NCBI RefSeq assembly: GCF_035046505.1
Contig: NC_089822.1
Location: forward strand, 41,705,159-41,769,158
Source of the DNA: Tiliqua scincoides
Lineage: Eukaryota > Chordata > Lepidosauria > Squamata > Scincidae
Length of the DNA stretch: 64,000 nucleotides
Reading direction: 5' to 3'
A model generated the notes under the pieces. That model did not search any database. It was not told the DNA's origin and saw nothing but the letters and a program-made list of their open reading frames with translations. This document shows, in pieces, positions 10,326 to 23,121 of the stretch. A program made the position numbers and the translations under genes. Position 1 is the first letter of the stretch. Each line of letters begins with the position of its first letter.

Positions 10326-13084
10326 TCAGTAGCTTAGGGTAGGTAAGAAAACACAAATTATTAAAATATAAACATCTGTAATGAGCCCAGGAATCTCCAG
10401 GGAAATCTATTGAAATTACAGAGAAGAGCTCTTTTTGAGTGATATGTAAAGAAGAGGTACCACTGCGCTGCTTGGCTGATTACAAATTTTTTTCTCTCTC
10501 TCTCAAGATATACTCAGGAAATCATGAAGACTAGGAACTTGTTCCTTTTAAAAAAGGACACTGACATTAGATTGATTCTGGGATAGGCAAGGCCGCAGGC
10601 GTGTCTGTGGTCATGACCACTTCACCTAACTATGATTCAGGCCTCAGTATCGTTAACTGTCCTCAACTGGAGCAGCTGTATATTATTTTAATAGCTAAAA
10701 GGCATTCTGAGGCAACCTCAAAGGCTGAGGTCTGACTACAATTCTCTTTTGCAATGGAGTGTGCAGTTAGAAAGCTCGTGTTACATTAAGAACAATTCCC
10801 ATAATGGCCATTCCTGGAACTTGCTTTCAGGATGACTCACCCTAGGCACATGTGAGTAAATAAAGAAGAACAAAACAGGCAAAGTATCTTTCCTGCACTT
10901 CTAAGAAACCATAACCATTTTCCTCCATAATGTAGAGTGTGAATTTCTCAGCAGTTATGATCCATGCACTTAATGTTTTGGAAATTATGCCCCAGTTACC
11001 GAGGGTGATTATGATAAACTCTGGTTTATTTTCTGTATCTCTTATATTAGATATGCATTACATCAAGGTACCTGCTCTAGTTATCCTTTCCCAGGATCTT
11101 CTGCTATAATCTCAGATGGTGGGGAAAATGTGATTTGTAGCAGGGTCCATATGGGGAGGGGGGGCGATATTTTGGGTCCTGGATCCTGGGCCCAGAGTCA
11201 AAAAGGGAGCCCAGGATACAAAGGAGGATCCCCAGAAATATCCTGTGATTTCACATTTTTGTATCTCACCCGGACTTGCTGCCTGTGTGGGATGCTGGGA
11301 GTACTACCACAGGTACATGCCAGCAGTTGCTGCTGCAAACCGTGTGCACCGGGCAGAGGAATGCATACATAACACTCCTTAACACAGTATCAGATCTGGG
11401 AGAAAGTTGGCCTGCTACAGTAGTTCTCTGGCTTACCTTGAGCTCGCTTACCTTGAAGTAGCGTAGGAACACAGGGACATAACTATGGGACTATAACTCC
11501 TGCAGAAGTAAGTTTTGGTACACACAGGACACTTTCCATTCTAGTGCGAGCCTTAATATGATGATGCTAATTTTCTGCAATAATTTTCTATATTTAAATG
11601 ACTTTACATGGATTTTGAGAATTTCTGCAGTTTGTTTGGTTTTCCATATTGTATGTAGCTGCCAACACTGCGTGGGCGGGTAGACCTCGGCTCTGCATAG
11701 GGAAACCCAGTAAACCTGGGCTTTTGCGACAAAGACTTTTCTGGCTGTTACCATCCTCCTCCTCCCCTGTTTTGCCCCCTCCCCAACCCTGTTCTGCTCA
11801 TTTCTGTGACCACACTTCCCCTCCCCTACCCCAAAAAGAAACTGTACCCCTTAATAAAATTCCTTTCGGAGGCCTTGTCAGGAACATCTGCCTCTGTCCA
11901 CTCTGTACCACCTCTCCTCCTTTCCCTCCCTGGATTCTAAAAGAGGGGAAAGAAGCCAGAAGGGGAATTGCAGAGGGGAGCAGGGTGGTGGGTTAGTAGA
12001 GCACTTTGTACAGTGCTTCTGGGAGTGGGAAGAAGAATTGTGATAGATATGCCACCCTCAAGGAGGGCCGCATTTGGCTAAGTGCTGCTTTGAGGAGGAG
12101 AAATTTTTGTCTTGAGTGAACCTGCCACTCCCATGTAGCCTTGACCAAGATCCCCACTCCACCATGCAACTGTATTTTGCCAATAAGAGTCCCTTCTGAT
12201 TGGAAACACCCTTCTATTGCACTCACTTGTGTGCATTAGTTTAGTCCTATCAATTGCAGACTTGGGTTTTTTCCCCAACATGCCCAGCTATTTCTCTGCT
12301 CTGCCATCCCTTTTACTTAACAGCCAATCTGTTTCAGAGTTCTGGAGAATTCAGAAACTTGATCACCACTTTTTTGACATTCCAGTTGGTTTTAATAAAA
12401 GGATGCTGTGACTATCTACAGATATTGTATAACACTCTTTGATGTTCATATGTTATCTTGCTCATGAACGGACAGTCCCTCTGCTGTAACCTGAAGTTCT
12501 GATACTACATTTTTTTATCTGAAAAGATCCATTATCCCTTTGAGTATATCCTCTCTGTTCTTAAGGTATACACAACAGTAAACCATTTCACAAATAATTT
12601 TTTTAAAGTCCTTTCTAGAATCACCTTGATATTGTCTGTGTACATAAAATGCTTGTTCCTACTCTCAGGAGTCCTTGTTGCCTGGGAGCTGTAAAATCCA
12701 TTATGAAGCACGAAGACCTCTTAGAGGGCTTACATTTATCATAAGAGTGAAGAGGCACTTCAATACCTTGTGAAAACTGGAGTTATTTGTACTTCTTAAA
12801 AGTTATAGCCTGTCTCTTCATGATGCGGCTACTTGTAGTCACCTACACATAGGCTTTCTGAGGGTCATATTTTGTGCTGTAAAATAAAGAGAAAATAGTT
12901 GTGTGCCTGTAATTTCTTTTCCATTGTACCTAGTGTTATTCAGAGAAATACCAGCTTCATATAAAAAGATTGCCCTTTTCTCTTTGTGTATATAAAGACT
13001 CCATGCAGTTATGGAGATATTCAAACAGTATGAACAGATATTCATACTGTATGAATATCTGTATGAACAGATATTCAAATAGTA
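10326..13084. other. Intronic, nothing recognised
   Basis: About 2.8 kb without a supported gene or RNA. No ARSK exon was found on either strand. Confidence 0.4.
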
Positions 13085-13246
13085 ATGAACATGTATTGAG
13101 TTTATTTGGCCCACCTAGCTCAGTACTGTCAACACTGCTGCTCACCAGACAGGCCTCTTTTCCAGACATTCCTGCTGATGCCACATAACTGAACATGGGA
13201 TCTTCTGCATGCAAATCATGTATTTTACCACTGAGCTCCAGCCCAG
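13085..13246 (-). mobile_element. tRNA-derived SINE, decayed
   Basis: On the minus strand the segment from 13246 reads GAGCTCAGTGGTAAAATACA, then TTTGCATGCAGAAGATCCC. This is the D-arm and A box, then the anticodon region (TGC) of an alanine-like tRNA. The SINE body to about 13085 includes a GACAGTACTGAGCTAGGTGG stretch. The B box is poorly kept, so it is a relic and not a working tRNA. Confidence 0.6.
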
Positions 13247-13837
13247 ATGTTCACCTTTTTTTAAAAAAGCTTTTTATTCATTATAGTGTTCATATTACAA
13301 TTTGATAATCATATTTAGCAATTTACACTAAATATGATGAAATGTTTTTGAATGTTAAGTGCTAAGAGACAAAAGTTTGACCTTTTAAAATTGTTATAAT
13401 TATTTAATACAATTTAATATAATACTCATAGGACAAAAGTTGGCAATATACAATCTTTAGGTCTCTATGTAAGCACTCATGCAGTTTTGTGATATGCAGA
13501 TGTTTATAAGATCCTAATAATTTCATTTTAAAATTAAGTTTCTAGTCCTCATTGCCCAAGTAGGCTGTTTTAAGAAAATCCCAAAGGAAAGGCATGCCTA
13601 ATGAAGAAAATATTAAGGTCACAGTAAAAAAAAACAAACCACCATAATGAGCTCAGGAAAATATTCAGGGTAAGACAAACCTGAAATGTTGTAGCTATGA
13701 GCTACAGGTGCACATACATGCTCTGAAATTATTCTGTGACTCCCTTTTCAGAAACTTTGAATTTAAAAAGTAGTTAAAGGTTTTGGTACTGGAGTTGCTG
13801 AAACAGAATTTCACCTCTCTGTATACTTTGTGGGAGT

Positions 13838-13838
13838 T

Positions 13839-13934
<96 letters not shown>

Positions 13935-13936
13935 TC
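13838..13936 (+). repeat. (TTTC)n microsatellite
   Basis: About 99 bases, roughly 25 uninterrupted TTTC units. Perfect repetition at this length implies high mutability between individuals. The long GAAA-direction open frames over it are artefacts of the repeat. Confidence 0.98.
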
Positions 13937-14575
13937 GTGAAAATGTTCAATATTGTGTAAGCTTTTGAGAGCTTTTGGAATGGAGACCAAGTGCAATTGT
14001 TAACAGGAAGCGGGAACCTAACCTTCGCTCTTAGTCTCCCTTTGAGCCTCCAGGCTGCCTGCCTACTTATCTTGCTATAAATTTTCTGCTCATAGTGTTT
14101 TGTTAAAGCAAGACACATTATTGCTTCATGTGAATGTGATAAAAATAAACAAAGGTAATGGGCACAGAGAACTACAGATAACCCAATCCACAAAACTGCT
14201 AATATCAAGGAATGCATGTATGTTGTTTTGATATTACTTCTCAACCAAAGAAGTTCACAAAGTGCACATAGCAAAATAAATGAAATGTCTTGGAGTGATT
14301 TTTTTTTTTTTTAAGATGCAAAAGAGATACTAGTAAACAGCCACTGGAATAGATGCTATGGCTGAATGGGCACAGTTGCTCTCCCTCTGCTAAATAATAG
14401 AGAATCACCACTTAAAATGTGTCCCTTAGCCCAGTTTCCAGGGCTTAATGTATGTAGCATAATGTGTGAATAGCCCATAAAAGGCAATGTCTAGAATTTG
14501 AACATTCTGTTACTCTTGCTGGCATCTTGCTGGTACATTAGAATGGCCTGCACTGACTGCTGTTCTTATTTTCAG

Positions 14576-14858
14576 TAACCGTGTCGAGGCTTGGACCAGA
14601 AATGTAGATTTTTTGCTTCATCAAGAAGGCCGGCCTGTGGCAGACCTTACAGGTAACAAGACATCTGTGCGGGTGATGCAGAAAGATTGGAAGGCCACTG
14701 ATGAGGCAGCAACTTGGATAAGGACGAAGGCAACAAACTTAACCCAACCCTTTGTTCTTTACCTGGGGTTAAACTTGCCTCACCCATACCCTTCAGAGTC
14801 CTCTGGAGAAAATTATGGATCATCTACATTTCTGACATCTCCATATTGGCTAGAAAGG
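14576..14858 (+). CDS. ARSK: ARSK exon (first in window): arylsulfatase K middle segment
   Basis: Arylsulfatase K is a lysosomal sulfatase that removes the 2-O-sulfate from glucuronate during glycosaminoglycan breakdown. The exon follows a polypyrimidine tract and TTTTCAG and ends at AGG before GTAAGT; its first base completes a split codon. It encodes 94 residues from NRVEAWTRNVDFLL through LNLPHPYPSESSGENYGSST to PYWLER, closely matching human ARSK from about residue 141 as I recall it. NKT and NLT N-glycosylation sites are visible. The residues before this, with the C-x-P-S-R signature whose cysteine becomes formylglycine, are not in the window. Confidence 0.93.
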
Positions 14859-16465
14859 GTAAGTGAAAAGATACATCCTTTGAAATGAATTTAACGCATG
14901 CAGTTACTGTATTTTCTCAGTTTTGTGTAATTCACTGTGGAGCTAAAGATTTAGTCCTTGGGTATGCTGAGATTCCACACTAGCTTTTTTCTTTGGAATT
15001 TCTATCCTTCACTCACTCACATCTCTGTGTATGATACATTACAGTATTTCGTACATTCAACAATTGTGCTTGCCTATATAACCTTTTCACTGCCAGTCTG
15101 TACTTTATTGTATATACACCATATTTTTTCTACTGTTAGTACTGAATTCTGTGCTGGTAGATTGCAGCTATTAAGAAAAAGTCAAGGTCACATTATAACC
15201 AGTGTTTTTGCTTCTTTCTGTTATCTGATGATTTGCTTCCTGATCTAGCTGTTTATTTTTTCCATTCTAAAACCAAAAGCACAGTCTAGCTGCTTCCAGG
15301 GCTGCTGAGAGCCGGCACTGGGCCTGAGGCAAGATGTCTGATTGCCCCCTTTCCTAAATTTTCCTCCAAATCAGATGTTGTTATATTTTTAAAATGTGTT
15401 TTTAATTGACAGTTTTAACTTAGCATGCGCAAGGCTGAGGTACCCAAATTTATTTTATTATAAATTTGTATAGTTTTTGTCATGGCCCAGGCTTGATGGA
15501 AGCCTGAGCCCCAGGGATTTTGCCCTCCCCCCATCCTCCCTGTCCTCAGGCCTGGCTATTCCCCTGAGTAAGAAACCAACAGGTACAATTATTTCTGTGA
15601 GGGTTTGTTAACTGTTCCTGTTTACTTGTATTAGTCCCAGATGTGATTTTACTATGGTCTCAACACTCCAAACTGGTTACCATGACTCCCACCGCTTAAA
15701 CAGCAGTGCAGCCCAATAATTCAGCAGAATTTTTAAAGGAAACATCAATTTCTTCACAAAAGCATCTTTATTGCACATAGTGCGCTTCGTTTATGTTATG
15801 CTCAACATGTGGTCTCTCAGTGTAGAGCCGGAAAATTTCAGGTGTTTAAACAATTTCTTGACATTTCCTTTCTGCCTTTTATTAAAAAGCACACCAGTGG
15901 TGAATGTGATCTAGTACCACTTAATTAACTCAGAGAAGTAGATATATCTCAGCTTTCTGATCTGGTCCTGGGCATCCTTTTTTAACAAGAGAGATCAGGG
16001 ATTGTACCTTAAATATAAGGACATGACTGTGTAGTTCTTAGTCTGATAAATTGGGTGCCCTCCTGCAGTACAACCGGTCTCTTCACAATGTTCTGATCTT
16101 TTTCCATCCCTGTGGCTGACAGAGTGCATTCTGGTACAATCACAGGCTACTGAGTTGCTATTGTTGGAACATAAGAATCCCAGTGGAGAAATGTTATTTC
16201 TTCCCAGCTGCCCTATAATTGTAGTTGTATTCCAGAGTGTCCAGTGACAAGTATAGGCAGCTGCTGTGCAGTTATGCCCCAGTTCATACTAAGTACATAT
16301 TTTATAAGAAGGATGATTGAGATTCTGTCTTTAATTCCTTCAGTATCTTTCTCCCTCCTTTAGTTGATCTTTGCATTAAGTTTGAAAGTAATTCTTGTGA
16401 TCATACAGTATTTCTTTGTTGCATCAGAGCGTCCATCAAATTTGCTTGTTTGCTTGTTCATTCAT
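14859..16465. other. ARSK intron, nothing recognised
   Basis: No exon or clear repeat boundary was seen in this stretch. Confidence 0.4.
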
Positions 16466-16469
16466 TCTG

Positions 16470-17140
16470 TTATTAAAATATATGCCTCACTTTATCTCCA
16501 AGTATTCAGGGCAGCTTACAAAAAGGAAATTAAAACAATACTATATTAAAAAAAACAAACCCAGAAAAAAAGACAATAAAACCCAGCCAGATGCCTAATT
16601 AAAGTGCCTTTAAAAAAAACTCCTGATAAAGGTCTTCAGATTGTGGCAAAATTCTTATAATGAAGGGGCCTGCCACATCTCACAAGACAGGGAGTTTCCC
16701 AGCGCATGGCACACTACCAGGAATGCCCTCTCATTGGTTTCCACCGAATATATCTAGGAATAAGGCAGAATTACAAGTCTTCCTAATGGAACAATCAGAT
16801 TCATGTGGGGGAAGGCAGTTCCTGAAATACTTTGGACCCAAGTCATGTAGGGCTTTAAAGGTCATAACCAGGACTTTGAATAGTGCCTGGAAATATACTG
16901 GTAGTGGTAACCAGTGCATCTGCATCAGTAGTGGTGTTGAATGAGCATGCTGATCAGCACCCAATAGCACCAGAGCAACTACATTTTGCATCAGCTGAAG
17001 CATCTGAAATGTTTTCATGGGCAGCAGTAGCCCTCCCCTATATCCCAGCCCCAGCAATCTGCATTTGTTGTCCAGCTGTGGAATTGCCTTCACTGAGAAC
17101 AAATGACCTGAGCACATGTTTGGCTGCCAGAAGTGTAGGA
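16470..17140 (-). mobile_element. L2-clade LINE 3' fragment
   Basis: Translating the minus strand gives LQLMQNVVALVL, then MHWLPLPVYFQALFKVLVM, then TFKALHDLGPKYF. This is the C-terminal signature of L2-type reverse transcriptases (QNAAARL ... LHWLPV ... FKALHGLGP). The 3' region follows, ending near 16470 with the usual CTTGGAGATAAAGTGAGGC stretch. The frame is open from 17225 to 16731 but lacks the polymerase core, so it is a 5'-truncated old copy. Assignment to L2 over a related jockey-group clade is from memory of the motif. Confidence 0.65.
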
Positions 17141-18236
17141 TGCCATCAAGCCAATGTAACACAAAACACTTAAAGCGTAAACAAGGGAGTTCTGTTGTGT
17201 GAGCCCAAGGGTTTTCAGGTGCCATAGAGAACTTCTGACCTTTTTTCTTTGCACATTAATTTGCCACGGAGGGCATGAGTGGGCACAGCTGTTTGGGGAA
17301 AAATGTTAAAAACCTTTAAAGCCCTGCTGGATATGTAGTTGCATAGTTCTTGTGGCCTGTGTAAGTTGGAACTTGGCATTCAGTCAAATTCTTTGTTCAT
17401 TTGATTCAAAGTAGCACATCAACATTACATGATGCACTCATTTAATTAATTCAGAGTAGCACATCAACATTACATGATGCACTCATGGTACACTGTGTTG
17501 CTAAGCAGATGGTCTGGAATACACTATATCAGCTGGAAAAGTCTTCCAGGCATTTGGCTTTGTTCCTAGACACATGAGCAGTAACAAGCAAGGAAAAATC
17601 AATTTAAATTTTGTAGGAAGAGACTCCATTTTAGATAATTTACATAAGCATTTGTTGTTACAAATGGCTGGAAGTAGCTGCTGGCTACACAAAATCTTGT
17701 TGCAACAATCTTTGCTGATTCCTACTTTCCACCTATTCTCTCTTAACAATTGGCACTGGCAAGAAGAAATATCAACCAATATAACAGATGGAGCATCCAA
17801 GAACCTTTGGAGTCATCCCCGAGTAATCCTTTGGAGGGCAAGCAGTACTAATGCATTAAGCCCTGACAAGAAGAGCAGTGTTTAAAAAATCCCTGACCCA
17901 ATGTGGCAGCCCAAGAGGACCAGGCTAGAAATGCATTTCAAGAAAAATATCTCATTCCACTAGCAGTTCTTTTTCATAAGGCATTAAGGGGGCAGGCCAT
18001 TTTGATGCTTTCCCTGTCTGGCTTGCAGCTACTGGTAATGTTAAGGTTTCCAGGTTTTTATTTGCAATCAAGCCACCAGTTTACCAAACAGCAACTGCTA
18101 TCTTCAGCTCATGGAATCTTAAGTTTAATCAGCACGTGCCCCTTGGGACACCAACTTGAAAATCACTGACAAATAGATGCACAATACATTACATTTTTGC
18201 CAAAAATAATACAATAGATTCCTTTTTTGTTGTTAG
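17141..18236. other. ARSK intron with a tandem duplication
   Basis: Bases 17406-17441 and 17452-17487 are near-identical copies of a segment containing GTAGCACATCAACATTACAT, a 46-bp step. The rest of the interval shows no supported feature. Confidence 0.5.
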
Positions 18237-18408
18237 GTTATATATAAAGCCATCAAGATCCCAAGATGGACTCCATTTTCAGAGATGCACCCAGTAGATT
18301 ATTATTCCTCTTATACCAAGAACTGTACTGGGAAATTTACACAAAAAGAAATCAGAGATATCCGAGCACATTATTATGCCATGTGCGCAGAGACTGATGC
18401 TATGCTTG
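18237..18408 (+). CDS. ARSK: ARSK exon (second in window)
   Basis: The exon runs from TTGTTAG to a GTGAGT donor and encodes 57 residues plus one base of a split glycine codon. It contains IKIPRWTPFSEMHPVDYYSS, an NCT glycosylation site, and YYAMCAETDAMLG. Human ARSK has nearly the same string as I recall it. The segment belongs to the sulfatase N-terminal alpha/beta domain. Phases on both sides fit the neighbouring exons. Confidence 0.94.
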
Positions 18409-18583
18409 GTGAGTAATATCTTAGTATAATTCTCTTACTAATTTAATGTATATCTTAATAACATTGCAGTGAAATGTTTACCAGCTTGATCCTTACTATA
18501 TATGAGCTGTAATTCTAAGCATACATACCTGGAAGTTTTTGGATATTCTTAATTGAAATTCACGCTTTGTAAAAACCGACTCA

Positions 18584-18762
18584 GGGCACAATCCGAACCA
18601 ACTTTCCAGCACTGACCTAGCTACAGTGCAGCTCCAAGGTAAGGTAACAAACATGCCTTTACCTTGAGAAGGCCCCCTTGACTGCCTCCCTACTGCAGGA
18701 TGCAGTGCACTCCAGATTGGCACAGTTATGTTAGTGCTGGAAGGTTGGTTCGGATTGCGCTC
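18584..18762. repeat. Family B MITE with TCA duplication
   Basis: Termini GGGCACAATCCGAACCAAC and GTTGGTTCGGATTGCGCTC are inverted repeats. TCA occurs on both sides (18581-18583 and 18763-18765), a 3-bp duplication. It lies 175 bases after the ARSK exon. Confidence 0.85.
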
Positions 18763-18765
18763 TCA

Positions 18766-19533
18766 GTGTTTTATCATTCTGGCATCTTTTGTTAATTTAG
18801 ACTTCTGACCTGCTGTATCTATAAAACTCAAAATAGATGCATGAAGAAAGTAATATGGCTCATGGTGGAAATGACCTTCATACTGGGAGTATGCACACTC
18901 AGGCTGTATATGTTTTTCAGCTAGGTTTTCAGCAGTAGCACAGAGGTATATGTAAATCTCCTCCTATCACACTCTGGTCACATATGTTTTTCAACTTCTA
19001 GCATGCTCACCACACTTGCAACCTTTCCTTTGAGCTCAAAGCTTTTAAACATGGCAGCCTCCATGTTTGAGTTCTACTAGTAGAAACATGACAACCTTCA
19101 TACATTATGGTAGAAGGTGGCAGCCTCTATGCAGGTAAATTCTAATGGATCGTCTATGGCTCACCATTTTGTCATTTGTTAATGAATCAAAACAGAAGCA
19201 TGCTACAGGCATGCTAGTGGTGTCACTTCCCACTAGCTGCTTGCTGAAAAACATATCTCAGTATCAGTTGCAATCTCAGTATCATGCAAATGATATTTTG
19301 GGTGAACTAATTCATCCCACCTGCATGATCCTTCAGCCCATTTGGAAAAAGGGAAGGATCACACAGAGCAGTCAAATCTTTGTCCTGCTCTCACATTGCA
19401 CAATTCACATGACACCATATGGGCATGTGCCAAAAGCCAAGTCTTGATGGAGAAGTTACCTTGCATGACTTTTTGTTTTTGTACATACAGATATTTAATG
19501 CATATATTAACATTTTCTTGTCTTTTGTTGCAG
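18766..19533. other. ARSK intron, nothing recognised
   Basis: No exon or repeat was supported. Confidence 0.4.
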
Positions 19534-19755
19534 GTGAGATCATTTCTGCTCTAAACGAAACAGAACTGCTTCATAAAACTCTTGTCATATTCACTGCAGA
19601 TCATGGAGAACTTGCGATGGAGCACAGGCAGTTTTATAAAATGAGCATGTATGAAGCAAGTTCCCACATTCCTCTCCTAATAATGGGGCCCAATATTAAG
19701 TCGCAACTCATATCCAATGTGGTATCCCTTGTAGATATCTATCCTACCATGCTTG
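19534..19755 (+). CDS. ARSK: ARSK exon (third in window): metal-binding segment
   Basis: The acceptor is TTGCAG and the donor follows ATGCTTG as GTAAGC; both ends split codons in phase 1, as in the adjoining exons. The encoded segment includes LVIFTADHGELAMEHRQFYK, the sulfatase metal-site motif (Asp-His in ADHGE) followed by the lysine-bearing KMSMYEAS stretch, then NVVSLVDIYPTML. An NET glycosylation site lies near the start. The motif is intact, so the active site downstream of the missing first exons appears functional. Confidence 0.95.
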
Positions 19756-21561
19756 GTAAGCAACATTTGTTTGAATAACAAAATTACTTTATATTAATGA
19801 CAAACAGGATTAAAAATTACTCAAAATTGTCCCCTCTGCAATAGATAGCATCAATTGTTCAAAAGTACAATGTGTTTGCATTACAAAGATAGAAAAGTGA
19901 ACAATTTGTTTGATATGCCATTTAGCTAGAGGAATACTGTTTTCTGCTCAATTGACCAGTTCTGAGTTTTCAGAAAATAAGGCTCCAATCTTGCCACACT
20001 AGTAACAGGGCAAATAAATGGATTTTTTTGGGTGTGTATTAGTGTCTGTGACATCACTGATGACAGAGGGAATTTTGGTGCAGCTGACCAAAGTATGGAG
20101 TAGCCCATGGTCAGTTTCATCTATAATAATTTAATGAGTGCACAAAGTGTGTTTTCTGTTTTTTTTCCATATGCCCACTGATTGGTTCTCTGTATCATGT
20201 GTTGTGCATGCATGTAATTTCAATAGTTTCTCATGTATCTTCAGAAAGAACCTTAACCAAATGTTTTTAAAACAGATATTTTTTTTTAATGATCTAAATA
20301 AACTCACTGTTATCTCAGAGTCCTTGCAAGTTCTTTGCAGTTAATTGCGATGTGAAAGACATTGCATTCTTAAAGAACTGTGTAGAAAATTCCCATTTCC
20401 GGTTTTGAGAATAATGCAAGAAAAATTTCTTGAAAAACTTTGGAAATATTCACATTTTTTTCAGTCCTCTGTTGCTATTGTTTCCACTGGCTGCTCTTGT
20501 TTCTGTATCAATTTTTTTCCTAATTTTCTTTGTACTTAATCACACTGGCAGCCTCAGGCAACGAAGTACCTCTGAAGGCAAACAAAGCCAATTGAGGGCA
20601 ATGCTTTTTGGATCATCACATGAGTGATTCCTGTCAACTGGTTATCATGTTGTGACCAAGATGCCACATGGTAATATTTGACTATGTGATGACAATACAG
20701 AGGGCTAATGAAGTCAATTCAGGGTAAGGGGAAAGCTTTTTAGATAGGAAAACATTTATGAAGATATAATTTTAAAATTGCCAAAAAGTCATGGGTGAGT
20801 GGGCACTTTTTGATGCTACTGAAAATGTTCATGAAAATGTAAGTTCTTTCAGCAGCCCCCATACATTCTCACTACAGGCTTTATTTTAACATTACTAATC
20901 ATCTGAGTCATACAGCATATTTTAATCAAACTTCCATCCCTCCCTTCTTGTTGGTGATTTTTTTGTTCCAACTGTGTTAAAATTTTTCCTCCCTTCCTGA
21001 AGTTTGTATTTTTAAATCACTGTCCTTCCTGTTCTCTCACTCCCCATATGTTCTGCTGATTCTTCCTTCCTGTGATAAGAATGTTAAAAAATAAAAACAT
21101 AAATCAAGGAGAATTAATTTGTTTAGGTGAGTAACCAAACAAATCATGACTATTGTTTTCATAGCTATTTTTACTATAAAGAAAGAAAATTGTGACTTTG
21201 TCCTTGTTAAATAGAGACTGTCTTCTCTGGCATGGCTTTATGTTACAATTCGTGCTTTACATATATGTTCCATGTTTATATTAACAATGTGCCTTCATAA
21301 TATTATGCACTAATACTCATGCATTTATTCCTAATACCCTGAGTTTTTAGTTAACTTGAGAAAAGTACAAATTCCACAGTATCTGTCCTTGCTTCATTTC
21401 TTGCATTAATTTCTCAAAAATATACCAACGCCAAAATGTGTGGACTATCTGTTGAGTTGTGCTCTGTTTCCACAGGCAGTGCAAAGTAAGGATACTGAAT
21501 ATATGGGTAAATGTAAAACACTCCAGACAACAGGCTGCACTTCTTCTAAAGGCCATAACTG
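19756..21561. other. ARSK intron, AT-rich, nothing recognised
   Basis: No exon, RNA or defined repeat was seen. Confidence 0.4.
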
Positions 21562-21564
21562 TTA

Positions 21565-21775
21565 GGGCACAATCCTAACCCCTTATGTCAGTGCTTTCCA
21601 GCACTGGCATAGCAGTGCCAATGGGACATGTGCTGCATCCTGCAGTTGGGTGTCACTCACGGAGGACTCAAAGTGAGGGAATGTTTGTTCCCTTACCTCA
21701 GAGCTACATTGCCCTTATGTCAGTGCTGGAAAGGAGGAAAGTGCTGCACTGACATAAGGGGTTAGGATTGCGCCC
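21565..21775. repeat. Family B MITE with TTA duplication
   Basis: Termini GGGCACAATCCTAACCCC and GGGGTTAGGATTGCGCCC are an almost perfect inverted repeat. TTA flanks both sides (21562-21564 and 21776-21778). A 3-bp TWA duplication is the hallmark of PIF/Harbinger elements. This is the cleanest copy for defining the family ends. Confidence 0.9.
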
Positions 21776-21953
21776 TTAGCCAAAGAAGTTTAGCTTCAAA
21801 TATCTTCTCAGTTGCAAGCTAGATAGCCTTGGAAAATCTACTCTGCCTTGATTTCCTGGAAAATGGGAATAAAAATGACCTACTTTGTAGGGTTGTGTAC
21901 AGATTAAAGGAGTATAATGCACTTGATATATAAAATATTATAAAATGGTTATA

Positions 21954-23121
21954 CAGGTGGAGCCTATTTATCCATGTTAGTTCCATTCCATGACTCGGTG
22001 TGATTAATAAAAAACGTGTTGTACTAAACTCCATAGAGTTACACAAATACACTGCAGCCTGACACTTCTGGATGGAAGGAAACTAAGGCAGCTGTTCTCA
22101 ATCCCCTCCGTACTCAGCCCTCCTGCTGCCAGCTGTCCTGCTTCTTTCACAGTTGGAATGGTGAGCTTGCTTGGGAAGCTTCTGTGTCCCAGGCAGCCTC
22201 CCAACAGCACTGTGGGTTCTTCTCCTCCTCGCTGCTGCTGCTGCTGCTGCAGCCCTCCCTGGCCACCATAATGGAAGCTCCTCTACCCCAGAACATTCTG
22301 GGACTTGTAGTCCGGCTCTCTGCTCACCCTCACCTGTCTCTCCAAGGCTTCCCAAGGCTTGCTTGGGAAGGCTTGCTGGAGCAGGAGAGCCTGCATCATG
22401 GGGGAATTTGGCAAACACTCCCTGGGTTTTTTAAAGCAATCCCTCTCCTCCCCATCCTGCCTCCCCTCCTGAGCCCTCCCTGTTGCCAGCTGTCCCACTT
22501 CTTTCACAGGTGGGATGCTGAGCTTTTCAGAGTCCAGCCCTATGCATTTCTACTCAGAAGTAAGCCCCATTGTAGTCAATGGGGCTTACTCCCAGGAAAG
22601 TGTGGAGAGGATCATAAGCTATATCTCATGTTTTGCTTGGTAGGAAGGCTTGCTTGTGTCACAAGCTTGTCACAAACTTGTGCTTGTGATTGCCTGCATC
22701 ATGAGGGGGAGGGTAATTCGGCAAACACTCCCTGGGTTTTTTAAAGCAATCCCCTCTGTTGCTACCACACCTGTCCCTGTGTGAGTGAGAAAGAGTGAGA
22801 GCACTCAGGGGTGAGTGCCACCTTGCTGCATGTGTTCTGGTTACACAGGGTTTTATGCCCCCCTCTTCATCCTCTTTGCTGGCTCAGGGTCTCCAGGAAT
22901 GTTACTGTTCCTTCGATAGAGGGAACCTCTTCCATGGCTCCAGGGCTATTCCCTGCCTGGGTGAGGCAGAGCCTTTTTGCAGTGTTTTGGGCTGCCTGGA
23001 AATGGAGCAAGAGGCCAGCGAAGGGCAAAGGAGGCAAAGGTGTGTGTGACTTTCAGTACCCCCACCCCCATTTGAGACAAATCTGCAGATAAAAAATCTG
23101 TGGATAAATAGGCTGCAACTG
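21954..23121. mobile_element. Pogo/Tigger-like non-autonomous DNA transposon
   Basis: The left end CAGGTGGAGCCTATTTATCC and the reverse complement of the right end (CAGTTGCAGCCTATTTATCC) are inverted repeats, each preceded by TA. CAG ends with TA duplications and TTATCC repeats resemble Tigger families. The 1.17-kb interior is GC-rich, has a short CTG run (22229-22251), a nested family A MITE, and a repeated segment TCCCTGGGTTTTTTAAAGCA near 22420 and 22728. No transposase reading frame is recognised. Confidence 0.7.
22532..22618 (-). repeat. Family A MITE nested in Tigger-like element
   Basis: Family landmarks TACTCAGAAGTAAGCCCC and TACTCCCAGGAAAGTGTGG surround a GTAGTCAATGGGG centre. It lies inside the GC-rich interior of the larger transposon. 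Confidence 0.85.

Noticed and set aside
13774-14274. 166-codon minus-strand ORF with KERKKERKK repeats
   Set aside because: The frame is open only because GAAA repeats have no stops. No protein family match beyond the microsatellite.
16731-17225. 164-codon minus-strand ORF as a host gene
   Set aside because: Its LHWLPL...FKALHDLGPKYF pattern identifies it as the end of an L2-type reverse transcriptase.
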